A stretch of 11,228 bases of DNA from Allobranchiibius sp038199265. GTDB lineage: Bacteria > Actinomycetota > Actinomycetes > Actinomycetales > Dermatophilaceae. How positions within the stretch are numbered: position 1 is the first letter of the stretch; every line of letters starts with the position of its first letter. The DNA is taken from positions 1-11,228 of the forward strand of contig JBBPZD010000086.1 in assembly GCA_038199265.1 (NCBI GenBank), written 5' to 3'. Below, one piece after another: positions 4,798-11,228 of this stretch. Position numbers and translations under genes: made by a program. A model generated the notes under the pieces. The model saw nothing but the letters and a program-made list of their open reading frames with translations, searched no databases and was not told where the DNA came from.

Positions 4798-6192
4798 ATG
4801 AGTTCGACACAGGTCTCCGAGGTCACCGCAGGCGACACGGATTCTGCTGTGCCACGACCGGTTTCGAGGATTGATCCGTTGACGGAGGTCGGGTTCATCT
4901 GCGGGCGGTTGAACGCGGCACACGCCGATCTGATCGCGCTGGTAGGCCGGTTGGAAGCCGACCATTCGTGGGAGATCTCGGGCATCCGATCACTGGAGCA
5001 CTGGCTGACCTGTTTCGCGGGGTTATCACCGTCGATGGCCCGAGACCTGACCCGGATCGCGACCCGCTCGACAGAGTTGCCCGCCCTGGGCCGTGAAGTC
5101 GCCACGGGCCGGTTGTCACTGGGGCAGGCCGCAGTCGTGGCCGCGCACACCCCTGTCGGGTACGACGAGGACGTCGTCGGCCTCGCGATCCACGCGACCG
5201 TCCCGCAACTACGGCGGGCAATCATCAAATACGACTTCACCGAAGCAGCCCCCGACCCTGGTGAGTCCACGGACGAGGTGGTGGCGCCCGAAGTGCCAGA
5301 CCTGTTGTCCGCGGCCGCGCAACCCGCCGAACTGTCGACGCGGTACGAACGCGACCGGTTCTTCCTCGAGTACTCCGCCCCCGCCGATATCGGGGCGCTG
5401 GTCGAACGAGCGTTGATCGAAGCAAAAAACGCACTCTTCCTGGCCAGCCAGGGCGGGATCGGCACCGCAGAGCAACTCGAACAGCAGGAAGGCCCCGACC
5501 TGCCCGCTCCCCGGCGGGTGCGGCTCGCTGACGCCGTCGAGCAACTCGCGATCCGCTCCCTGCAGGTCGGCGCTGAGACCACCGCCGGTCGGGCAGGCAA
5601 GTTCCGGATCTACCTGCACCTCGAGACCAGCGGTCAAGGCTGGGTCGAGAAGCGAGGCGCCCTGCCGCAGCACCTGCTGCGCAAGTGGACCTGTGACGGC
5701 GTCGTGCAACCGGTCTGGGAAACAGAAGGGTCCCCAGTGAACGTCCGGCGCGCGCAACGGATTGTGCCGCAGCGCACCCGCAGACTGGTCGAGGACCGCG
5801 ACCGCGGATGCGCCTTCCCCGGCTGCCTGGCCATTCACCACCTCGAATGTCACCACGTCGTGCACTGGGCCGATGGTGGGCTCACCGACATGGACGGGCT
5901 GATCAGCCTGTGTCCGCACCACCACGACCGGCACCACGTCGGCGATTTCAGCATCGCGGTGACCCCCGATCGGCCAGGTGGATTCACGTTCGAAACGAGG
6001 GGAGGCCACCCCATCGGGCCGGTGCTACCGGTCGCGCCCGAGCCACCGAAGGCATCTCCCTCGTCAGACTCACCACCGCCACCTCGTTACGCGGGACCGA
6101 CCAACGAAGTGCTGCACATGGACTGGGTCCGCTTCTACCGGAGGCAGATCCCGCCCGTCGGGGAACCCGGCGACGCCGACCCACCCGACTGA
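4798..6192 (+). CDS. DUF222 / HNH endonuclease-domain protein (13E12 repeat family)
   Basis: The product is 464 residues from ATG 4798, complete. The N-terminal DUF222 domain spans about residues 25-300, with typical text such as RSLEHWLTCFAGLSPSMARDL and ELPALGREVATGRLSLGQAAVV. It is followed by the C-terminal HNH nuclease domain. That domain has CAFPGC (C338, C343), HHLECHHVVHWADGG (H347-G361), and LCPHHHDRHH (C372, H374-H380), giving the zinc cysteines and the metal-binding histidines. The position that is normally the central Asn of H-N-H, in the TDxxN segment, reads TDMDG, so residue 367 is Gly. The 13E12 family is multicopy and mobile-like in mycobacteria and relatives; several mycobacterial members are LexA-regulated, and the function is unproven. 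A TTG 12 bases upstream is a weaker start, and neither has a good ribosome binding site. The gene is not part of the neighbouring operons. Confidence 0.9.
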   Translation: MSSTQVSEVTAGDTDSAVPRPVSRIDPLTEVGFICGRLNAAHADLIALVGRLEADHSWEISGIRSLEHWLTCFAGLSPSMARDLTRIATRSTELPALGREVATGRLSLGQAAVVAAHTPVGYDEDVVGLAIHATVPQLRRAIIKYDFTEAAPDPGESTDEVVAPEVPDLLSAAAQPAELSTRYERDRFFLEYSAPADIGALVERALIEAKNALFLASQGGIGTAEQLEQQEGPDLPAPRRVRLADAVEQLAIRSLQVGAETTAGRAGKFRIYLHLETSGQGWVEKRGALPQHLLRKWTCDGVVQPVWETEGSPVNVRRAQRIVPQRTRRLVEDRDRGCAFPGCLAIHHLECHHVVHWADGGLTDMDGLISLCPHHHDRHHVGDFSIAVTPDRPGGFTFETRGGHPIGPVLPVAPEPPKASPSSDSPPPPRYAGPTNEVLHMDWVRFYRRQIPPVGEPGDADPPD

Positions 6193-6418
6193 TCGATCTC
6201 CACTGCATACCTGCGCCCTGTGGACAATTCAAGTGATGCGAAGCGGGCGGGTATTCCGACCGGAGGTCACCTTGAAGATCGTGAGCACCTTGCCTCGCAG
6301 ACAGCCGCTGACTGCTGCCGACCTCGAGACGGATGCCCGTCGGCGAATCGTCCCCTTCAGACTCGCCCTTCCCCGTCGGCTTCGTGCCCGCGTCGCTCTC
6401 GGGGTGAGACCGGTCGGC
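6193..6418. other. Intergenic region between the convergent DUF222 gene and methyltransferase gene
   Basis: I see no supportable gene here. Short frames on both strands lack start signals and recognisable motifs. A weak 5-bp stem, GACGG (6328-6332) with CCGTC (6337-6341), is the best hairpin I found and is not a convincing terminator. Both transcription units must end in or near this segment. Confidence 0.6.
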
Positions 6419-7162
6419 TCAGCGGCTCAGGTCGGGCTGGCGGCGGACAGCGACGTATTTGTCGTCGATCTCCTCGATCGAGAATTTCCCGATGGGGATC
6501 TCGGAAAGGATGAGCTCCTCGTCCAGGCTGTACGGCGTGACACGAGTACGAGCCGAGCGCACCTTCTCGCCGTCCCGCAGCACCACGTAGGTGTTGATGA
6601 TCTCGACCCGGTTGTCTTCGATCGGGTGCGCCTCGAAATAGCGCTGGTACTCGTGGTGGCCCATCGTGGCCGACTTCACCAGGTGGCACTCGACGGGTTC
6701 GTTGGGTACCCCGCCATAGGAACGGCTCATCAAGATGGGCGCGCCCGGCACCAACACCTGCGCCATCCGCGTCCAGAAAGCATCGCGTGCCCGGCCGCCA
6801 AGGAAGTAGATGACGTTGAACAGGAGCGCTCCCCCGCAGTCCTGCGGCAGCCACACATCAAGGATCGACTCTGGCAAAACCGTCGTGCGAGAACGCATCT
6901 CGGTTCGTTCGGCAACGCGCAACATGAGCAGTGATCGGGTCAGCGGGTCGGGCTCGACGGCCAGGATGTCGGTGTTCGGGAAACGCTCGGCCAGCGCGAC
7001 GGTCGTAAGGCCGCTACCGCAACCGATGTCGATCAGCGGGCGGTCGCCGACCAAGGCGGCCTTCGCCCACGGAATCCCGAACAGGTAGTCCGACTTCTCG
7101 TCGATCGGCAACCGCAAAGTGTCGCCGAACTCCGCCCACGCGATGTTGTCGTCTTCTGCCAT
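6419..7162 (-). CDS. Class I SAM-dependent methyltransferase of unknown substrate
   Basis: The 247-residue product has a clear class I methyltransferase core. Motif I is LIDIGCGSG (43-51), binding S-adenosylmethionine. The acidic residue ending strand 2 is in LAVEPD (E70). A motif IV-like strand, ALLFNVIYFLG (112-122), is followed by a motif V region, VLVPGAPILMSRSYGG. The C-terminal third (about 150-247, beginning VPNEPVECHLVK and including INTYVVLRDGEKVRSARTRVTPYSLDEE) is a beta-rich extension I do not recognise, and probably dictates the substrate. The gene starts at ATG 7162, 6 bases after the era stop, with only a weak GAGCGGAT upstream, so translation is likely coupled to era. Its place at the end of the era operon could suggest an rRNA or translation substrate, but a small-molecule methyltransferase is equally possible. 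I assign no gene name. Confidence 0.82.
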   Translation of the reverse strand: MAEDDNIAWAEFGDTLRLPIDEKSDYLFGIPWAKAALVGDRPLIDIGCGSGLTTVALAERFPNTDILAVEPDPLTRSLLMLRVAERTEMRSRTTVLPESILDVWLPQDCGGALLFNVIYFLGGRARDAFWTRMAQVLVPGAPILMSRSYGGVPNEPVECHLVKSATMGHHEYQRYFEAHPIEDNRVEIINTYVVLRDGEKVRSARTRVTPYSLDEELILSEIPIGKFSIEEIDDKYVAVRRQPDLSR

Positions 7163-7168
7163 ATCCGC

Positions 7169-8080
7169 TCAGAAACCCAGCTTGGAGAGTTGGTTGGGGT
7201 CGCGCTGCCAGTCCTTGGCGATTTTCACGTGGAGGTCGAGATAGACCCGCTGACCCAGCACGCGCTCGATCTCGACCCGGGCGTTGGTGCCGACTTCTCG
7301 AAGACGAGATCCGGCCCGCCCGATGATGATCGCCTTCTGGCTGTCCCGTTCGACGTAGACGTTGACGCGTACATCGAGCAGTTCCTTGCCAGGCGCGCGG
7401 CCTTCGCGGGGCACCATCTCCTCCACCACGACTGCCAGGCTGTGCGGCATCTCGTCGCGCACACCCTCGAGGGCAGCCTCACGCACCAATTCGGCCACCA
7501 TCACCATCTGCGGCTCGTCGGTGATGACGTCATCCGGGTAGAGCTGGGGCGATTCGGGAAGATGCTTGCTGAGGACCTCGCGCACCACGTCGACATAGTC
7601 GTTCTTGACCGCCGAGCACGGAACGATGTCGTCCCACTCGCCCAGCGCGTCGATCGCCATCAGGTGCTGGGCTACGCGATCGCGGTTCACCGTGTCCAGC
7701 TTGGTGGCAATAGCGACGACGGGTCGACGACGACCACGCCGGATCTCGCTTAGTTCGCGCGCGATGAACTGGTCTCCTGGGCCGATGCGCTCGTTGGCCG
7801 GCAGGCAGAACCCGATGACATCGACGTCGAGCAGAGTTTCGCGAACAACGTCGTTGAGTCGCTTACCGAGCAGGGTTCGCGGCTTGTGCAGGCCCGGCGT
7901 GTCCACCAGGATCAGCTGGGCATCCGGCGAGTTGGAGATCCCTCGAATGGGGTGCCTGGTCGTCTGAGGCTTGCTGGAGGTGATGGCAACCTTGCTGCCC
8001 ACCAACGCGTTCGTCAGAGTCGATTTACCCGCGTTCGGCCGCCCGACCAGCGCAGCGAATCCTGCCCGGTATGCCGTCAC
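7169..8080 (-). CDS. era: GTPase Era
   Basis: Era is an essential GTPase that binds the 3' end of 16S rRNA and helps 30S subunit maturation. The 303-residue product has all GTPase elements: G1 GRPNAGKST (13-21), G2 region QTTRHPIRGI (39-48), G3 DTPG (60-63), G4 TKLD (126-129; Thr replaces the usual Asn, as is common in actinobacterial Era), and G5 SAVKN (156-160). The C-terminal KH RNA-binding domain includes IIGRAGSRLREVG (252-264) and ends DWQRDPNQLSKLGF. The GTG start at 8080 overlaps the stop of the preceding gene in GTGA (8077-8080), with a purine-rich AGAAGAGAGAG upstream. It is a complete, ordinary Era within the ybeY-CBS-era cluster. Confidence 0.98.
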   Translation of the reverse strand: MTAYRAGFAALVGRPNAGKSTLTNALVGSKVAITSSKPQTTRHPIRGISNSPDAQLILVDTPGLHKPRTLLGKRLNDVVRETLLDVDVIGFCLPANERIGPGDQFIARELSEIRRGRRRPVVAIATKLDTVNRDRVAQHLMAIDALGEWDDIVPCSAVKNDYVDVVREVLSKHLPESPQLYPDDVITDEPQMVMVAELVREAALEGVRDEMPHSLAVVVEEMVPREGRAPGKELLDVRVNVYVERDSQKAIIIGRAGSRLREVGTNARVEIERVLGQRVYLDLHVKIAKDWQRDPNQLSKLGF

Positions 8081-9402
8081 GATGCTCTCTCTTCTACTCG
8101 ATGCGCCCCGCCGCCTGCTGATTCTGCCGCACCTTCGTCGTCGTCGTCGGTAACGATCAAACGCTCGACCACCAAAGTAGCGAGCTGGTGACGGCGGCCG
8201 GCCATCCGTTCGGCCGTCATGCGAAGGTCGGCGAGGTCTGCCGAAGCACCAGGGATCGCAACGCGCCCGACGAGTTTTGTGAGCAACCCACCCACCGTGT
8301 CGACGTCGTCTTCCTCGATGTTCAGGTCGAAATACTCAGCGAAGTCATCGACCGACATCCGCGCCTGAATCCGCACTTTTCCGCCCTCGAGATCCTCCGG
8401 GCCGGGTGTCGTGCGGTCGTACTCGTCCTCGATTTCGCCGACGACCTCTTCGACGATGTCCTCCAATGTCACCAGGCCGGCCGTGCCGCCGTATTCGTCG
8501 ATGACGATGGCAAAGTGCCGCCGGGCTACCTGCATCTCACGCAGCAGATCGTCGACCGGTTTACTGTCCGGGACGAAACCGACCTTGCGCATCACGTTGT
8601 CGCAGGGGGTCTGCCCCGCCATGTCACCGTTGAGCAGGCGCCTTGCGACGTCCTTGAAGTACAGGATTCCCTCGATGTCGTCCGGGCCGCCGTCCACTAC
8701 CGGGATACGCGAGAAGCCGGTGCGCTGGAACAACGAGACGGCCTGCCGGAGGGTCTTGGTGCGGTCGATCGTGATCATGTCGGTACGCGGCACCATGAGC
8801 TCGTGCGCGAGCGTATCGCCCAGCTCGAAAACCGAGTGAATCATCTTTCGCTCTTCAGCTTCGATCAGTGCCGAATCTGTTGCCATATCCACATATTCAC
8901 GCAACTCAGCCTCGGAATCGAATGGGCCGTCGCGATAGCCGCCGCCCGGCGTCACCGCGTTACCGAGTGACACCAAGAGGTGGGCGACCGGGCCGAGCAC
9001 GGTCCGTAGTAGCAGCACCGACGGCGCGAACACCAACGAGATCGCTTCGCCGTTCTTGCGACCTAAGGTGCGGGGCGACACTCCGACCAGCACGAACGAA
9101 ACCACGGCCATGACGGCGACCGCCACGAACAACCGAGCCCACAGCGAACTGACCGCATCGCCGACCGCAATCGTCAACAGCACCGCTGCAGTCGCCTCGG
9201 CGAGCACCCGAAGCAGCGCCAAGACCATCGCGACTGGTCCGCTGTCCTTGACCAACAGCAGCAACGCAGGTGCCCCGCGGCGACGGTTGTCGATAAGCGA
9301 TTCGACGTGGTGCACGCTCATCCGACTGACCGCGGACTCGATCGCCGTGAAGAGGAATCCGGCAACGACGGAGAGAAGGGCGAATACCAACAACAGAGTC
9401 AC
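8077..9402 (-). CDS. CNNM/CBS-domain membrane protein, HlyC/CorC family
   Basis: The 441-residue product has an N-terminal CNNM (DUF21) membrane domain with hydrophobic segments at about 2-20, 56-80, 91-108 and 121-148. A CBS-domain pair follows, about 200-260 (VPRTDMITID to YFKDVARRLL) and 268-325 (VMRKVGFVPDS to LVTLEDIVEEVVGEI). Next is the CorC_HlyC transporter-associated domain (about 335-420) and an acidic tail rich in Asp (419-425). Members are linked to Mg2+/Co2+ efflux or homeostasis; the hemolysin name is historical. The conserved hinge EDIVEEVVGEIEDEYD is intact. It begins at GTG 9402, 7 bases after the ybeY stop, with GGGGGA about 12 bases upstream, and overlaps era by 4 bases. 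This position between ybeY and era is the standard actinobacterial order. Confidence 0.93.
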   Translation of the reverse strand: MTLLLVFALLSVVAGFLFTAIESAVSRMSVHHVESLIDNRRRGAPALLLLVKDSGPVAMVLALLRVLAEATAAVLLTIAVGDAVSSLWARLFVAVAVMAVVSFVLVGVSPRTLGRKNGEAISLVFAPSVLLLRTVLGPVAHLLVSLGNAVTPGGGYRDGPFDSEAELREYVDMATDSALIEAEERKMIHSVFELGDTLAHELMVPRTDMITIDRTKTLRQAVSLFQRTGFSRIPVVDGGPDDIEGILYFKDVARRLLNGDMAGQTPCDNVMRKVGFVPDSKPVDDLLREMQVARRHFAIVIDEYGGTAGLVTLEDIVEEVVGEIEDEYDRTTPGPEDLEGGKVRIQARMSVDDFAEYFDLNIEEDDVDTVGGLLTKLVGRVAIPGASADLADLRMTAERMAGRRHQLATLVVERLIVTDDDDEGAAESAGGGAHRVEERAS

Positions 9403-9409
9403 TGCGTGA

Positions 9410-9901
9410 TCAATCCCCCGATGGCGGCGTGATGCTCACTGCCGGTCGCTCCCGCGAAGCGAGGAAGGTCAGCAGCAGAGTGCGCTGCAGTTCGAACATC
9501 TCCCGCCGCTCGTCAGCCTCGGCGTGGTCGAACCCGAGCAGATGCAGCAGTCCGTGCACGGTGAGCAAGAGCAGTTCTTCTTCAGTGGTGTGCCCGGCCT
9601 CAGCCGCCTGTCGTGCGGCGACGGTCGGGCACAGAACAAGATCACCGAGGATTCCTTCGACGGCTTCGTCCTGCGAGCTGCTGGGTCGTAGCTCATCCAT
9701 CGGGAAGCTCATCACGTCAGTCGGGCCTGGCAGGTCCATCCACTGCACGTGCAATGTCTCCATGGCTGCTTCGTCGATCACACGTACACACAGATCAGCT
9801 CGGGGGTGCACTCCCATCTCGGCAATCACGTAAGTGGCGCAGGCGTGCAGTTCATCGAGGTCGACGTCACTGTCGGTCTCGTTGAGCAGATCGATGCTCA
9901 C
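9410..9901 (-). CDS. ybeY: Endoribonuclease YbeY (rRNA maturation factor)
   Basis: YbeY is a zinc-dependent single-strand endoribonuclease involved in 16S rRNA 3'-end maturation and 70S quality control. The 163-residue product shows the diagnostic zinc site HGLLHLLGFDH with H116, H120 and H126 (H-x3-H-x5-H), and the conserved PTDVMSFP segment (60-67). The length is typical. The start is GTG 9901, which overlaps the phoH TGA in a GTGA (9898-9901), implying translational coupling. Pairing with phoH upstream and era downstream is a conserved bacterial arrangement linking RNA processing and 30S assembly. Nothing about it is atypical. Confidence 0.97.
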   Translation of the reverse strand: MSIDLLNETDSDVDLDELHACATYVIAEMGVHPRADLCVRVIDEAAMETLHVQWMDLPGPTDVMSFPMDELRPSSSQDEAVEGILGDLVLCPTVAARQAAEAGHTTEEELLLLTVHGLLHLLGFDHAEADERREMFELQRTLLLTFLASRERPAVSITPPSGD

Positions 9902-10983
9902 GAATATCCCTGGGTGGCACCGGGGGCTCGTCGAATGCCGCCGACCTGGGCATCGTGCTCCTCGTACGCCTGCACGATGGCGCTCACCAACTTGTGCCGT
10001 ACGACGTCGTGAGCGGTCAGGTGGCAGAAGTGCACATCGTCAACGCCATCCAGAATTCCCTGCACAACACGCAGACCGGACTTGGTGCTGCCCGGAAGGT
10101 CGATCTGGGTGACGTCACCGGTGATGACCATCTTTGAGCCGAAACCGAGCCGGGTGAGGAACATCTTCATCTGCTCAGCAGAGGTGTTCTGTGCCTCGTC
10201 CAGGATCACGAACGCATCGTTGAGGGTGCGACCGCGCATGTACGCCAGCGGGGCGACCTCAATCGTGCCCGACGCCATCAACCGCGCCATCGACTCCGGA
10301 TCGACCATGTCGTGCAACGCGTCGTACAGCGGGCGCAGATACGGGTCGATCTTGTCGGTGAGCGTGCCGGGCAGGAACCCGAGGTGCTCACCGGCCTCGA
10401 CAGCGGGACGCGTCAAAATAATGCGGTTGACCTCTTTGGCCAGGAGAGCCGCGACCGCTTTGGCCATCGCCAGGTATGTCTTGCCCGTACCCGCCGGGCC
10501 GATCCCGAACACGATGGTGTTCTCATCGATCGCGTCGACGTACTGCTTCTGACCCAGTGTCTTCGGGCGGATCGTGCGGCCGCGGCTGCTGATGATGTTC
10601 ATCGTCAACACGTCAGCGGGACGCTCAGCCACATTCGCGCGCAGCATGCCGATCGCGCGTTCGACTGCGTCTTTGTTCAGCGCCTGACCGGATTCGATGA
10701 TCGACAGAAGTTGATCGATGAGTTCCTCGACCACTGCCATGTCCGCCGGCAGCCCCTCGAGATGGAACTCGTTGCCTCGCACGTGGATGTTCAGATCGGA
10801 GAAGGCACGCTCGATGGTCCGCAGCACTTCGTCGTGCGGGCCGAGCAGCGCAACCATGCTCACGTTGGACGGGATAGTCACCGTGTGTCCGGCAAGCACC
10901 GGCCGGTCTTCAGCTGGTTGCTCGAGCCGACCACGGGTGTCGGCTGTGCCTGTGTTCTTGGCGCGGCGGTCCTGTTCTGTCAT
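9898..10983 (-). CDS. phoH: PhoH family P-loop ATPase
   Basis: PhoH proteins are cytoplasmic ATPases with a helicase-like P-loop core, implicated in RNA metabolism and, in some bacteria, phosphate starvation. From ATG 10983 the product is 361 residues. Walker A is GPAGTGKT (162-169), Walker B is VILDEAQN (259-266), followed by the ITGD motif (287-290). Before the ATPase core, residues about 35-120 form the small N-terminal domain of the PhoH/YbeZ type, and QKQYVDAI precedes Walker A as usual. An upstream in-frame ATG at 10995 exists, but the strong ribosome binding site GGAGGG lies 4 bases before ATG 10983 and overlaps the codons of the longer version, so the shorter form is chosen. It follows rsmE by 87 bp and overlaps ybeY by 4 bases. 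Confidence 0.96.
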   Translation of the reverse strand: MTEQDRRAKNTGTADTRGRLEQPAEDRPVLAGHTVTIPSNVSMVALLGPHDEVLRTIERAFSDLNIHVRGNEFHLEGLPADMAVVEELIDQLLSIIESGQALNKDAVERAIGMLRANVAERPADVLTMNIISSRGRTIRPKTLGQKQYVDAIDENTIVFGIGPAGTGKTYLAMAKAVAALLAKEVNRIILTRPAVEAGEHLGFLPGTLTDKIDPYLRPLYDALHDMVDPESMARLMASGTIEVAPLAYMRGRTLNDAFVILDEAQNTSAEQMKMFLTRLGFGSKMVITGDVTQIDLPGSTKSGLRVVQGILDGVDDVHFCHLTAHDVVRHKLVSAIVQAYEEHDAQVGGIRRAPGATQGYS

Positions 10984-11070
10984 CGTGCCCTCCATTCTAG
11001 GGTCGGCACCGGCGGCGGGCCGAACTGTTCTCCACCCGATCGCGAGCCGGTCAGCCTCGACACCGCGGGC
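10984..11070. other. Short gap between rsmE and phoH
   Basis: The gap is 87 bp. It contains the phoH ribosome binding site GGAGGG (10993-10988, minus strand). TAGAAT (10999-10994) resembles a -10 box, but a start from it would fall after the ribosome binding site and no -35 is evident, so phoH is more likely read from the upstream rsmE transcript. Confidence 0.55.
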
Positions 11071-11228
11071 CTACCAGCGCAACCGGGCGGCGAGCACTGC
11101 CAGAGCGGCCGGGCCGGCCGTCGAGCTACGTAACACCCACGGGCCGAGGCGCACGACCTGCGCGCCGCTGGCTAGGAGAGCTGTGCACTCCGTATCGCTG
11201 ACGCCGCCTTCAGGGCCGACCACGAGCA
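11071..11228 (-). CDS. rsmE: 16S rRNA (uracil-1498-N3)-methyltransferase RsmE, C-terminal part (5' end outside window)
   Basis: On the minus strand the frame enters at the right edge and ends with TAG at 11071-11073, giving the last 51 complete residues. The SPOUT knot signature is clear: LVVGPEGGVSDTE (SAM-binding glycine-rich loop), then GAQVVRLGPWVLRSSTAGPAALAVLAARL, the canonical RsmE C-terminus where LGPxxLR-x-x-TA forms the knot. RsmE methylates N3 of U1498 in 16S rRNA within the assembled 30S subunit. Trp in GPWVLR replaces the more usual Glu or Ala-type residue and does not look disabling. RsmE directly upstream of phoH is the usual actinobacterial order, so this is the head of the operon seen here. 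Confidence 0.92.
   Translation of the reverse strand, partial: LVVGPEGGVSDTECTALLASGAQVVRLGPWVLRSSTAGPAALAVLAARLRW

Noticed and set aside
6190..6418. A classical terminator after the DUF222 gene or the methyltransferase
   Set aside because: Only 5-bp stems without T-tracts were found by eye, so none is annotated.
6220..6934. Open frames on the plus strand through the gap and across the methyltransferase
   Set aside because: They lack a ribosome binding site and known motifs, and overlap the well-supported minus-strand methyltransferase.
10984..10999. phoH start at ATG 10995 and a promoter at TAGAAT
   Set aside because: The strong GGAGGG ribosome binding site serves ATG 10983. A promoter using TAGAAT would start after that site and has no -35.
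1..11228. A new defence system, phage, CRISPR array or tRNA
   Set aside because: I found no spaced direct repeats, no integrase or transposase, no tRNA-like cloverleaf and no recognised defence genes. The HNH protein is the only nuclease-like gene, and its family is not an established defence system.

Overview
The window is high-GC actinobacterial chromosome. The base composition, the frequent GTG starts, the 13E12/DUF222 HNH gene and the gene order rsmE-phoH-ybeY-(CBS membrane protein)-era close to leuA all point that way. Micrococcales (Dermacoccaceae or Intrasporangiaceae-like) is my best guess, and it is inference only. Most of the region is core housekeeping sequence. It is bounded by the 3' end of an FAD oxidoreductase on the left and the 3' end of rsmE on the right.

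Left part (1-2720): the C-terminal part of a phytoene-dehydrogenase-like FAD oxidoreductase runs on the plus strand. A complete AlkB-type 2-oxoglutarate/Fe(II) dioxygenase follows on the plus strand. Its promoter elements place the transcription start on the ATG, so the mRNA is probably leaderless. A bacterial cytochrome P450 lies on the minus strand, convergent with alkB with only 18 bp between the stop codons. A strong hairpin separates the P450 from leuA upstream of it.

Middle part (2720-6418): leuA (2-isopropylmalate synthase, minus strand) has a control region absent from simple gene calls. It holds a promoter, a 15-residue leader peptide MRGQYGLLLRCRGEA whose GTG lies at the predicted transcription start, and a long alternative-pairing RNA stem. 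This is the layout expected for leucine-responsive control. A dense cluster of palindromes (4681-4750) separates it from a divergent plus-strand DUF222/HNH endonuclease gene of the 13E12 repeat family. A 226-bp gap without a convincing gene follows.

Right part (6419-11228): a tight minus-strand operon runs rsmE (partial) - phoH - ybeY - CNNM/CBS (HlyC/CorC-like) membrane protein - era - SAM-dependent methyltransferase. Two junctions are 4-base GTGA overlaps and two are gaps of 6-7 bases, so the genes are probably co-transcribed and partly translationally coupled. Its members act on rRNA maturation and ribosome assembly (RsmE, YbeY, Era), RNA or phosphate-stress biology (PhoH) and ion homeostasis (CBS protein). 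The methyltransferase at the end has a recognisable SAM fold but no assignable substrate.

I see no phage, CRISPR, tRNA or rRNA, and no clear new defence system. The most rewarding items are the leaderless leuA leader peptide, the leaderless alkB promoter with a LexA-like half-site, the palindrome cluster, and the operon-terminal methyltransferase.
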